The translations under genes were made by a program, and so were the position numbers. Below are positions 34,019 to 42,050 of a stretch of 64,000 nt of DNA, piece by piece. Within the stretch, counting starts at the first letter, position 1. Each line of letters begins with the position of its first letter. Below the pieces are notes generated by a model. That model was not told the DNA's origin. It saw only the letters and a list, made by a program, of their open reading frames with translations, and made no database searches. The stretch is from Sinomonas susongensis (GTDB lineage Bacteria; Actinomycetota; Actinomycetes; Actinomycetales; Micrococcaceae), in contig NZ_SSNH01000003.1 of the NCBI RefSeq assembly GCF_005877005.1, positions 1 through 64,000 of the forward strand. The letters run 5' to 3'.

Positions 34019-35119
34019 CTACTTGATCGTGGAGTCGAACCAGGTGTTGACCTGGCCTTCAAGCGGGCCCCAGAACGTGGGGTCGATGCGCTGGTACTCG
34101 GGCATGGCCGGAAGCGCCGAAGAGGCCTGGATGCCCGGCACGATCGGCCAGAAGAGCGAATCGCCCTGCGGATCCGAATCCTGCATGATCTTCTGGCCTG
34201 CGGGCGAGAGCACGTAGTCGACGAACTGGCGCGCTTCGGCCTGGACGTCGGCTGGGGCCTTCTTGTCGATCCCGATCACTCCGGGCAGCAGGGTGGCCTT
34301 GGGGAGGTAGACGACCTTCGGATCGAAGGAAGCCGATTTCGGGGCCTTGAGGATTTCGCCAGCAGCAGCCGAGCTCTGGATCATGCCGTAGTCGATCTGG
34401 CCGGTCTCCAGCGCGTGCAGGGTGTCACCGTTGGTCGGGTACACATGGAGCCCGTTGCTCTTGAGCTGCGAGAAGTAGGCCTCGCCCGCGTTCATCCCGT
34501 TGGACTGCCCGCCGAGCTGGTTCATGAGCCCTGCGATGAACGGGAAGGTCGGCCCCGACTGGGACGGGTCGTTCATCCCGACCTTGCCCTGATACGGAGC
34601 CGTGGTCAGGTCCTGGTAGCTCGAGGGGACGGTCGTGGTCTTGGCTGCGTTGTAGATGACGGCTGCCATCACGGTCGTGCTCACGGGCACGTAGGAGTGG
34701 TCGGCCGGAACCAGTGCCTGGCCCGCGGCGGTCAGTGTGGTGCTCGGCGAGTACGGAGCCAGCATGCCCTGCTGGTCCAATGAGGCGAATGCCGTGTCCC
34801 CGTCCACCCACAGAAGCCCCCACTGGGGGTTGTTCTTCTCCGCCTGGACCTTGGTCAGCAGCGGCCCGGTCGAATCGTCGACGAGCTTGACCGGGATCCC
34901 GGTCGCGGCCGTGAAGGCCTTGGTGACGTCTGAGTCGTAGCCCTGCGCCGAGTAGACGACGAGCGGCGTCTTTGCGCCCGACGTGGCCCCAGCGCTGCTG
35001 GAGGTCGCGCTGGAAGACGATCCTGCCGTCGTCGCGCTCCCGCATCCTGCCAGGGCCAACGCGACTCCTGCCGCTGCGACCACCGCCAGAGCCCGCCCTG
35101 TTTGCTTGCGATCCACCAC
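34019..35119 (-). CDS. ABC importer substrate-binding lipoprotein (Fe3+-type)
   Basis: 366 residues from GTG 35119, which has AGGAGG five bases upstream; a second GTG follows directly. The signal peptide with basic start DRKQTGR, hydrophobic core and lipobox ALAGC (Cys about residue 27) marks a lipoprotein anchored outside the membrane. After a Ser/Ala-rich linker, the mature fold (VVYSAQGYDSDVTKAFTAATG, VKLVDDSTGPLLTKVQAEKN, GLLWVDGD) resembles AfuA/FbpA-type periplasmic iron-binding proteins. Close relatives bind 2-aminoethylphosphonate or thiamine, so the substrate is not certain. First gene of a five-gene operon with a clear promoter-operator. Confidence 0.85.
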   Translation of the reverse strand: MVDRKQTGRALAVVAAAGVALALAGCGSATTAGSSSSATSSSAGATSGAKTPLVVYSAQGYDSDVTKAFTAATGIPVKLVDDSTGPLLTKVQAEKNNPQWGLLWVDGDTAFASLDQQGMLAPYSPSTTLTAAGQALVPADHSYVPVSTTVMAAVIYNAAKTTTVPSSYQDLTTAPYQGKVGMNDPSQSGPTFPFIAGLMNQLGGQSNGMNAGEAYFSQLKSNGLHVYPTNGDTLHALETGQIDYGMIQSSAAAGEILKAPKSASFDPKVVYLPKATLLPGVIGIDKKAPADVQAEARQFVDYVLSPAGQKIMQDSDPQGDSLFWPIVPGIQASSALPAMPEYQRIDPTFWGPLEGQVNTWFDSTIK

Positions 35120-35141
35120 TTCTGCCTCCTGAAGTCCATGC

Positions 35142-35170
35142 AATATGTAACGGCCGTTAGCAACGCTCAA
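35142..35170 (-). promoter_or_regulatory. Promoter with operator palindrome in the spacer
   Basis: On the minus strand TTGAGC (35165-35170) and CATATT (35142-35147) are 17 bp apart. The perfect 12-bp palindrome TAACGGCCGTTA (35148-35159) fills the spacer directly against the -10 box. A protein bound there would block the promoter. Located 23 bp upstream of the binding-protein start. Confidence 0.7.
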
Positions 35171-35530
35171 TGTCTGCCGTTAAACTGCAATGGCTGGTGG
35201 GTGAGAGAAGGGTTAACACCGGGCCAACTCTGTGCGTCTCCCCCCGCGCTCGGCGCCTGGAGCCTGAAACGGCCCCTAGCATCGGGCGGAGAGACCACCT
35301 CCACAGGGGAAGGCCATGCGCTCAATCTGGATGCATCGGGGGTATCAGTCGGCTCAGGGGCAGGGGCCGCACGGCGAGGCCGCGAGGAGCACCGAGTCCG
35401 ATGGCCAGGCTCCCCACGCCCTGGCCGCCGCTCGGGAACCTGCTTCCCCCTCTCCGGAGCAGAGCCGTCTCTGGGGGCCGGGGCATGAGGACTATGACGA
35501 AGCCATCGACTCGTACACCCGCCTGGGCTT
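35171..35530. other. Gene-poor interval with one doubtful small ORF
   Basis: Between the importer promoter and the next gene end. It contains a 72-codon plus-strand frame at 35316-35534 preceded by GGGGAAGG, which ends in EDYDEAIDSYTRLGF. It has ordinary but not strong GC3 bias and overlaps the convergent gene end by four bases. I do not recognise the product and would not call it a gene without conservation. No strong hairpin or repeat seen. Confidence 0.4.
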
Positions 35531-35965
35531 CTAGGAGACGGTACGGGAAGGGCCAGTCGCGGCCCGCGAGCCGAGCATGAAGGTCTGGATGTAGAGGCCG
35601 AATCCGACAAGCCAGCCGAGGGCCATGAGGAACGAAAGCCACCCGCTGCCCGTGAGCATCGTGCCGATGCCGATCAGGAACGTCACCACGAGGACCACGA
35701 GGGCCCACAGGGCAATCCGCTCGCCGATTTCCTCGTCGCGGGCGACCATCCAGAGGCGGACCGCGACGACGACGACTGCCACCCCGACGAGAATGTGCAG
35801 GCCCAGCAGGGAGGCGGCCACGATTTGGCCGCCGCCGGAATTGTCCTGCGGCGTCCCAACGAGGTTCGCGCCCATTCCGAGGAGGAACTGGACGCCGAGC
35901 GACGCAAGCGCCTCCCGCGAACGGCGCATCAGCTTGTGGGGTTGAGGCGTTGCTGGCGTGGTCAT
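35531..35965 (-). CDS. Four-helix membrane protein, unknown function
   Basis: 144 residues, not recognised. Four hydrophobic segments: LGVQFLLGMGANLVG (near 23), IVAASLLGLHILVGVAVVVV (near 48), ALWALVVLVVTFLIGIGTML (near 85) and LSFLMALGWLVGFGLYIQTF (near 110). The loop with PQDNSGGG between the first two helices faces outside by the positive-inside rule. Resembles small integral membrane proteins annotated only as hypothetical in actinobacteria. Monocistronic, 228 bp before the divergent urease operon. Confidence 0.75.
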   Translation of the reverse strand: MTTPATPQPHKLMRRSREALASLGVQFLLGMGANLVGTPQDNSGGGQIVAASLLGLHILVGVAVVVVAVRLWMVARDEEIGERIALWALVVLVVTFLIGIGTMLTGSGWLSFLMALGWLVGFGLYIQTFMLGSRAATGPSRTVS

Positions 35966-36193
35966 GGGGTCTCCTCGGAGTTGGTGAGGTCTTCTGGTGC
36001 ATGCCGATCGGGTTCGCTCTGTAGCGGTTCCGGCCCCATTGTTCCCCGCGGACCTGTGACAGTCCTCCCGCCGGCGGAGTAACTTCGGCTACTCCCGGCG
36101 AAGGAGTCTCCCAGGGACGGCGCGTGCCAGCCGAGTAACATGAGCCGCCTAGCATCCCGAAGCAGGGTGTCCCCGCCAAGGTGAGGAGACAGC

Positions 36194-36496
36194 GTGAGGC
36201 TCAGTCCGCGCGAACACGAGAAGCTCATGATCGTCGTCGCGGCCGATCTCGCGCGGAGACGGCAGTCCAGAGGGCTCAAGCTCAACTATCCGGAAGCGGT
36301 CGCGATCATCAGCTACGAGCTCATCGAAGGCGCTCGTGATGGCCGGAGTGTCGCCGAGCTCATGGGCTGGGGCACTACGATCCTCTCTCGCGACGACGTC
36401 ATGGAGGGCGTGGCGGAGATGATTCACGACGTGCAGATCGAGGCCACGTTCCCTGACGGGACGAAGCTCGTCACCGTCCACGAGCCGATCCGCTAG
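36194..36496 (+). CDS. ureA: Urease gamma subunit
   Basis: 100 residues, the standard length of UreA, one of three structural subunits of the nickel enzyme that hydrolyses urea to ammonia and carbamate in the cytosol. Begins [20 protein letters not shown] and contains [20 protein letters not shown] and the conserved [18 protein letters not shown] region (here [16 protein letters not shown]). Start is GTG at 36194 with GGAG seven bases upstream. First gene of the operon ureA-ureBC-ureE-ureF-ureG-ureD, which has no urea or nickel transporter gene beside it in the window. Confidence 0.97.
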   Translation: MRLSPREHEKLMIVVAADLARRRQSRGLKLNYPEAVAIISYELIEGARDGRSVAELMGWGTTILSRDDVMEGVAEMIHDVQIEATFPDGTKLVTVHEPIR

Positions 36497-36505
36497 GAGG
36501 ACCCG

Positions 36506-38680
36506 ATGAGCGAGCAGGCCCTCCCGTCACAGCCGTTCGTCCCCGGCCAGATCTTCCCTGCGGCCGGCGAGATCGTCCTCAACGCCGGGCGCCCCGTGAC
36601 CGAGCTCGACGTCACGAACACCGGCGACCGCCCCGTCCAGGTCGGCTCCCACTACCACTTCGCTGAGGCGAACCGAGCCCTCGACTTCGACCGTGACGCC
36701 GCCTACGGCCTACACCTCGACATCCCGGCGGGAACGGCTGTGCGCTTCGAGCCCGGCGACCGCAAGACCGTGCGCCTCGTACCCCTCGGCGGCTCGCGGG
36801 AGGTCTACGGGCTGCGCGGTCTCGTGGACGGCCCGCTCGACGCGGCACCAGCCGCCCGTGGCCAAGCGGGCGGCGAGGCGGACGACGACGGCGGGCAGGC
36901 GCCGTCGTCCGTTCCTTCTGTCGTCGGTCCGGGGATCCCCAACCGAACCATTCCGCGATCGCAGTACGCCCAGCTGTACGGGCCGACCGTCGGTGACCGC
37001 GTGCGCCTCGGCGACACGGGCCTGTTCGCCGAGGTCGAGGACGACTTCACCGTGTACGGGGACGAGGTCGTGTTCGGGGGCGGCAAGGTGCTGCGCGATG
37101 GCATGGGGCAGAACGGCCGGCGGACTCGTTCCCAGGACATTCCGGACACGGTCATCACGAATGCGCTCGTTGTCGACTGCACAGGCATCTACAAGGCCGA
37201 CGTGGCACTGCGCGACGGGCACATCCAGGCCATCGGCAAGGCGGGCAACCCATTGCTGCAGGACGGTGTCGACATCGTGGTCGGCGCGTCGACCGAGATC
37301 ATCGCCGGGGAGCGGAAGATCCTCACGGCGGGCGGGATCGACACCCATATCCACTTCATCTCGCCCGACCAGGTTCCGACGGCGCTCGCGTCCGGAATCA
37401 CGACGATGATCGGCGGCGGCACGGGCCCGGCCGAGGGGACGAAGGCGACGACAGTCACGCCCGGTGCGTGGCACATCTCCCGGATGCTCGAGGCCGTAGA
37501 GGGCCTGCCCATGAACTTCGGCTTCCTCGGCAAGGGCCACGCGAGCCGGACTGAGCCGCTGGCGGAGCAGATCGAGGCCGGGGCGATCGGCCTCAAGATC
37601 CACGAGGACTGGGGCGCGACCCACTCGTCGATCGACACGGCCCTGCGGGTCGCGGACGAGTACGACGTGCAGGTGGCCATCCACACCGACACGCTCAACG
37701 AGTGCGGCTTCGTCGAGGACACGGTCGCGGCGATCGGCGATCGCGTCATCCACACGTTCCATACCGAGGGCGCTGGAGGCGGCCACGCGCCCGACATCAT
37801 CGCGATCGCGGGGCGGCCGAACGTGCTGCCCGCCTCGACGAACCCCACCATCCCGTATACCCGGAACACGGCGGAGGAGCACCTCGACATGCTCATGGTG
37901 TGCCACCACCTGAGCCCGCAGATTCCGGAGGACGTGGCGTTCGCAGACTCCCGGATCCGGCCCGAGACGATAGCGGCGGAGGATGTGCTCCACGATCTCG
38001 GTGTCTTCTCGATCATGTCGAGCGATTCCCAGGCCATGGGCCGGGTCGGGGAGGTGATCACGCGCACGTGGCAGCTCGCGGACAAGATGAAGGCGCAGCG
38101 GGGGCCGCTTGCCCCGGCGGAGAGCGGCACAGCCCTCCGCGAAGCCGACGGCGGCCGCGGGGACAACTTCCGGATCAAGCGCTACATCGCCAAGTACACG
38201 ATCAATCCCGCCATCGCCCAGGGCATTGCCGATTCCGTCGGTTCGGTCGAGGTGGGCAAGTTTGCCGACCTCGTCCTGTGGGATCCGGCGTTCTTCGGGG
38301 TCAAGCCCGACCTCGTCATCAAGGGCGGCATGATCGCGAACTCCGTCATGGGGGACCCCAACGCGTCAATCCCAACCCCGCAGCCTCAGACGCTCCGCAT
38401 GGCGTGGGCTGCGCACGGGCGCAGCGTCGAGAGCTCCTCGATCACGTTCCTCTCGCGCGCCGCGATCGATCTCGGCGTGCCCGAGCGGCTCGGCCTGCGC
38501 AAGCTGGTCCGCCCGGTGGGGGGAATGCGGTCGCTCCGGAAGTCGGACTTGCCGTTCAATGGTGAGACGCCGCACCTCGAGGTCGACCCAGAGACGTACG
38601 AGGTGAGGGTCGACGGCGAGCTCGTCACATGTGACCCCGTCGATACCCTGCCCCTCGCGCAGCGCTATTTTCTCTTCTAG
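36506..38680 (+). CDS. ureC: Urease beta-alpha fusion (UreB-UreC)
   Basis: 724 residues in one frame. Residues 10-110 are the beta subunit ([36 protein letters not shown]). A hydrophilic Ala/Gly/Asp-rich linker follows at about 112-140. The rest is the alpha catalytic subunit beginning [20 protein letters not shown]. Nickel ligands H281 and H283 (THIHF), carbamylated K364 ([14 protein letters not shown]), [14 protein letters not shown] and the flexible-lid MVCHHL segment are all present. No ATG or GTG occurs in frame at the linker-alpha junction, so alpha cannot start separately. Most bacteria encode beta and alpha as separate genes. RBS AGGAGGA overlaps the ureA stop region. Confidence 0.95.
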   Translation: MSEQALPSQPFVPGQIFPAAGEIVLNAGRPVTELDVTNTGDRPVQVGSHYHFAEANRALDFDRDAAYGLHLDIPAGTAVRFEPGDRKTVRLVPLGGSREVYGLRGLVDGPLDAAPAARGQAGGEADDDGGQAPSSVPSVVGPGIPNRTIPRSQYAQLYGPTVGDRVRLGDTGLFAEVEDDFTVYGDEVVFGGGKVLRDGMGQNGRRTRSQDIPDTVITNALVVDCTGIYKADVALRDGHIQAIGKAGNPLLQDGVDIVVGASTEIIAGERKILTAGGIDTHIHFISPDQVPTALASGITTMIGGGTGPAEGTKATTVTPGAWHISRMLEAVEGLPMNFGFLGKGHASRTEPLAEQIEAGAIGLKIHEDWGATHSSIDTALRVADEYDVQVAIHTDTLNECGFVEDTVAAIGDRVIHTFHTEGAGGGHAPDIIAIAGRPNVLPASTNPTIPYTRNTAEEHLDMLMVCHHLSPQIPEDVAFADSRIRPETIAAEDVLHDLGVFSIMSSDSQAMGRVGEVITRTWQLADKMKAQRGPLAPAESGTALREADGGRGDNFRIKRYIAKYTINPAIAQGIADSVGSVEVGKFADLVLWDPAFFGVKPDLVIKGGMIANSVMGDPNASIPTPQPQTLRMAWAAHGRSVESSSITFLSRAAIDLGVPERLGLRKLVRPVGGMRSLRKSDLPFNGETPHLEVDPETYEVRVDGELVTCDPVDTLPLAQRYFLF

Positions 38681-38691
38681 GAGAGGGCATC

Positions 38692-39183
38692 ATGATCGTC
38701 ACCCAGATCCTCGGGAATGTGCACGACGACGACCCCGCCGGCGCGTACGAGGGCCACCATCGCGAGCGGGTCGTCCTGCCAAGTGATGACCTCACGAAGC
38801 GAATCCTGCGGGTCCGGACGGACCACGGCACGGAGATCGGGATCCGGCTGCCGCCCGGCTCGCCCGACCTCCGGGACGGAGATGTCCTGGCCGTCGGGGC
38901 CGGCAACATCATCGTGGTCTCCGTTGAGGCGACCGACGTCCTCGTCATCGCGCCCCGGACCATCGGCGAGGCACTCTTCACCGCGCATTCGCTGGGGAAC
39001 CGGCACCTCCAGGCACAGTTCTTCGGGCCGGACAGCGGGATCGGGGGCGCCGCGGGCCGGGACGTCATGGTGTGCCAGTACGACCACACAGTCCAGGACT
39101 TCCTCGACCGGCACGGCGTGCCGTACTCGCGCGAGGAACGGGTCATGGGCGTGCCATTCCGCCACGCCGAGCACACGCACTGA
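38692..39183 (+). CDS. ureE: Urease accessory nickel metallochaperone
   Basis: 163 residues. UreE delivers Ni2+ to the UreDFG-urease complex. The N-terminal peptide-binding domain has LTKRILRVRTDHGTEIGIRL near 34-53, and the metal-binding domain has AHSLGNRHLQAQFFG near 98-112. The short C-terminus ends HAEHTH, a modest His-rich Ni site. AGGAGAGGG precedes the ATG 11 bp after ureC. UreF begins one base after its stop. Confidence 0.93.
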   Translation: MIVTQILGNVHDDDPAGAYEGHHRERVVLPSDDLTKRILRVRTDHGTEIGIRLPPGSPDLRDGDVLAVGAGNIIVVSVEATDVLVIAPRTIGEALFTAHSLGNRHLQAQFFGPDSGIGGAAGRDVMVCQYDHTVQDFLDRHGVPYSREERVMGVPFRHAEHTH

Positions 39184-39184
39184 C

Positions 39185-39868
39185 ATGTCCCAGCTCGCCA
39201 CGTTGCTCCAGCTCACCGATTCGGCACTGCCGACTGGGGCGTTCAGCCACTCCTTCGGACTCGAGTCATACCTGGATTCCGAGGAGGTGCGCGACGAGCC
39301 TACGCTCCTCGCCTGGCTCGAGGGATTCCTCGCGACGCAGCTCACCTACACCGACGCCGTCGCGGTCCGGCGCGCCTGCGCGGTGGTCGGCGTCGGGGGC
39401 TCCGCCGGCATCGAGGTGCTCGATGCGGAACTCACCGCCCTCCTCGTCCCGGCCCAGATCCGCGCGGCGAGTCTCAAGATGGGGCGGCGGGTGCTCGAGA
39501 TCGCGCACTACGCGTTCCCATCGCCGCTCGCCGAGGAGTATGGGGCTGCGGTCGCCCGGGGCCGCTGCGCGGGCCACTACGCCATCGCCTTCGCGCTCGC
39601 GGGCGCCGGGCAGGGACTCGGCGAGGAGACGCTCGTCGAGGCGTACCTCTACTCGACTCTGACCTCCCTTACCTACAACGCCGTCCGGGCCATTCCGCTC
39701 GGTCAACTCGCGGGCCAGCGGGTCCTGGCAGGGCTCCGCACGAAGGTGCCCAGCGCCGTCGCCCGCTCACGCATGGCCGACCCACGGCACTTCGGCGCCG
39801 CCGCACCTGCCCTCGAAATCCACCAGATGCGCCACGAGCACCAGCGTGCCCGCATGTTCATGAGCTAG
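39185..39868 (+). CDS. ureF: Urease accessory protein UreF
   Basis: 227 residues from ATG 39185, one base after the ureE stop; the longer open frame upstream is a shadow of ureE. The UreF hallmark LLQLTDSALPTGAFSHSFGLES is at 6-27, and NAVRAIPLGQLAGQRVL is near 163-179. UreF binds UreD and UreG and acts as the activation-complex scaffold that couples GTP hydrolysis to nickel insertion. The alpha-helical protein length fits the family. Fourteen bases separate it from ureG. Confidence 0.93.
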   Translation: MSQLATLLQLTDSALPTGAFSHSFGLESYLDSEEVRDEPTLLAWLEGFLATQLTYTDAVAVRRACAVVGVGGSAGIEVLDAELTALLVPAQIRAASLKMGRRVLEIAHYAFPSPLAEEYGAAVARGRCAGHYAIAFALAGAGQGLGEETLVEAYLYSTLTSLTYNAVRAIPLGQLAGQRVLAGLRTKVPSAVARSRMADPRHFGAAAPALEIHQMRHEHQRARMFMS

Positions 39869-39881
39869 GAGTTGATCAACC

Positions 39882-40496
39882 ATGAGCGATCCAGTGATCA
39901 TCGGCATCGGCGGCCCTGTCGGCGCAGGGAAGACCCAGCTCGTGGAGCGCGTGACGCGCGCGCTCATCGGCGAGCTCTCGATGGCCGCCGTCACGAACGA
40001 CATCTATACGATCGAGGACGCCAGGATCCTGGCACGGAATGGGGTGCTGCCGGAGGATCGGATCGTCGGCGTCGAGACGGGCGGCTGCCCGCATACCGCG
40101 ATTCGTGAGGACACTTCCATGAACACAGCGGCGATCGAGGAGCTGAAGGAGCGGCATCCCGGGCTTGAACTCATCTTCGTCGAGTCCGGCGGTGACAACC
40201 TCTCCGCGACGTTCAGCCCTGAGCTCGTGGACTTCTCGGTCTACGTCATCGACGTCGCGCAGGGTGAGAAGATCCCGAGGAAGGCAGGGCAGGGAATGAT
40301 CAAGTCGGACCTGCTCGTGATCAACAAGACCGACCTCGCGCCTTTCGTGGGAGCCGATCTCGCCGTCATGGAACGCGATTCCCGGTCCTTCCGAGGCGAC
40401 AGGCCGTTCTGCTTTACGAACCTCAAGACGGACGAGGGCCTCGACTACGTGCTCGACTGGATCCGACGGGACGTCCTCATGTCGGACCTCGCGTGA
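39882..40496 (+). CDS. ureG: Urease accessory GTPase UreG
   Basis: 204 residues. SIMIBI-class GTPase that supplies energy for urease nickel insertion. P-loop GPVGAGKT at 12-18, CxH-type metal motif within [14 protein letters not shown] near 66-79, [15 protein letters not shown] near 101-115 and the base-recognition NKTD near 146-149. Complete and of normal length. Overlaps the ureD start by GTGA, so the two are probably translationally coupled. Confidence 0.96.
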   Translation: MSDPVIIGIGGPVGAGKTQLVERVTRALIGELSMAAVTNDIYTIEDARILARNGVLPEDRIVGVETGGCPHTAIREDTSMNTAAIEELKERHPGLELIFVESGGDNLSATFSPELVDFSVYVIDVAQGEKIPRKAGQGMIKSDLLVINKTDLAPFVGADLAVMERDSRSFRGDRPFCFTNLKTDEGLDYVLDWIRRDVLMSDLA

Positions 40497-41404
40497 CGAG
40501 CAGGCTCGAGTCCTCGCCGGGTTCGCCCCCCGGGACCGCTGCAGGGGAAGGGACGACGGCGGCCCCGCCCCTCACGGGCGAGCTGCGTCTTCGCGTCGGG
40601 GTGCGTGGGAGCCGCAGCACAGCCGTCGGCCAGTTCACGTCGGGCGCCCTGCGGGTGCTGCGGGCACATTATCCGGACGCTTCAGGGCAGCCCTCGTTCA
40701 CGATCCTCAACCCGGGCGGCGGCTACCTCGGCGGGGACTCGTACTCCACGCGGATCGATGTGCTGGCCGGCGCGTCTGTGCTGCTCACCACACAGTCCGC
40801 GACGAAGGTCTACCGGACGCCGCAGGGCCCCGCCCAGGCTTTCCAGCACTTCGATCTTGGGCCGGGCGCGCGGCTCGAGTCGGTCCCTGACGCACTCATC
40901 GCCTACCGCGATGCCCGCTACCACCAGGACACCCTCGTCGAGATGGCTCCGGATGCGTCGCTCGCACTCGCTGAGATTGTCACGCAGGGCTGGGCGCCCG
41001 ACGGCTCCGCGTTCCGATTCGACGAGGTTTCCCTCGTGACCCGCGTCAGGATCTCCGGGCGCCTCGCGGTGGCCGACAACCTTCTCATCCAGCCGGGGGA
41101 CGGGGGCGCGGGGCCCCTCATGCTCGGCGGACGCTCGCACGTCGCGTCGCTGCTCGTCGTGGACGCAAGAGCCGACGACGGCGCTGTCGCCGCCGTGCGC
41201 GCGCTGGTCGCCGAACGCTTCCCAGCACGCGCGGACTCCCCGGGGGTGCCCCTTGTCGGCGTCACGCGCCTCGCCGTGCCGGGCTTCGCACTCCGTGCCC
41301 TCGCCGACTCCACCCAGTGTGCCGAGGCCGTGATCCACGGGGTGCTCGACTGGATGCGCGCCACCTGGCACGGTCAAGGCCCGCTGAACCTGCGGAAGCT
41401 CTGA
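40493..41404 (+). CDS. ureD: Urease accessory protein UreD (UreH)
   Basis: 303 residues from GTG 40493 in a GTGA overlap with ureG. The N-terminal 30 residues are low-complexity ([16 protein letters not shown]); the fold starts at [14 protein letters not shown]. Characteristic UreD motifs: [13 protein letters not shown] near 71-83, [13 protein letters not shown] near 98-110, [14 protein letters not shown] near 139-152 and [11 protein letters not shown] near 163. UreD binds apo-urease and receives Ni through its internal tunnel. Last gene of the urease operon. Confidence 0.92.
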   Translation: MTSRLESSPGSPPGTAAGEGTTAAPPLTGELRLRVGVRGSRSTAVGQFTSGALRVLRAHYPDASGQPSFTILNPGGGYLGGDSYSTRIDVLAGASVLLTTQSATKVYRTPQGPAQAFQHFDLGPGARLESVPDALIAYRDARYHQDTLVEMAPDASLALAEIVTQGWAPDGSAFRFDEVSLVTRVRISGRLAVADNLLIQPGDGGAGPLMLGGRSHVASLLVVDARADDGAVAAVRALVAERFPARADSPGVPLVGVTRLAVPGFALRALADSTQCAEAVIHGVLDWMRATWHGQGPLNLRKL

Positions 41405-41505
41405 GACCGCCCGCCACACCTGGATGACGCCGTCATGCCGCACGCACCGTGCAGATCCCTTCCACGCCCGAACGAGACGCTCGCCGCTGTGATAGACCGG
41501 ACGGC

Positions 41506-42027
41506 ATGACGACAGCGGAACAAGTCGGCGGGGCGTCCGCCGCGCAACCCACACCGGGCGACGCCGGGGCCCGGCTGCGGGTTCGCGTCCCCATGCGCTG
41601 GGGTGACATGGACGCCTACGGCCACATCAACAATGTGCAGATCGTGCGGATGCTGGAGGAGGCCCGCATCGCCGCCTTCGGCCCTCCCGGCGGCACCGGC
41701 GCGTCCGGCGTCGATGCGTTGGTTCCCCTGTTCTCGGACGTCCCCGCGGGGACGCTCGCCCTCGTCGTCGAACATCGCGTGCGCTACGTCAAGCCGCTCG
41801 ACTACCGGAACGTCGCTGCCGAGGTGGATGTCTGGGTGAGTGGGCTCAAGGCGGCCGCCCTGACGCTCGACTATGTCATCCACGATCCGGTCGACGGCCA
41901 CGAGTGCGTGCGCGCGACGACGTCGCTTGCCTTCGTCGACGAACGCTCCGGGCGGCTCCTGCGCCTGACGGAAGAGCAGCGAGGCCGCCTCGCACCCTAT
42001 GTGGGGAAGGGCCTATTCGAGCGCTGA
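41506..42027 (+). CDS. Acyl-CoA thioesterase, hot-dog (4HBT) family
   Basis: 173 residues from ATG 41506, 102 bp after ureD. An in-frame ATG 19 codons earlier would put extra Arg-rich sequence before the fold. Hot-dog motif VPMRWGDMDAYGHINNVQIV near 29-48, with the catalytic Asp of the 4HBT class (GDMD...GHINN), then VVEHRVRYVKPLDY near 86-99. Hydrolyses an acyl-CoA thioester; substrate unknown. No RBS is obvious and GTGATA lies close upstream, so the transcript may be nearly leaderless. Convergent with the large nuclease-helicase gene. Confidence 0.82.
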   Translation: MTTAEQVGGASAAQPTPGDAGARLRVRVPMRWGDMDAYGHINNVQIVRMLEEARIAAFGPPGGTGASGVDALVPLFSDVPAGTLALVVEHRVRYVKPLDYRNVAAEVDVWVSGLKAAALTLDYVIHDPVDGHECVRATTSLAFVDERSGRLLRLTEEQRGRLAPYVGKGLFER

Positions 42028-42050
42028 GGGCCGTGCGCCGTCCGCGAGCC

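Noticed and set aside
35316..35534. 72-codon plus-strand ORF with a plausible RBS
   Set aside because: Unrecognised product, weak codon bias and overlap with a convergent gene end; noted in the interval entry but not called as a gene.
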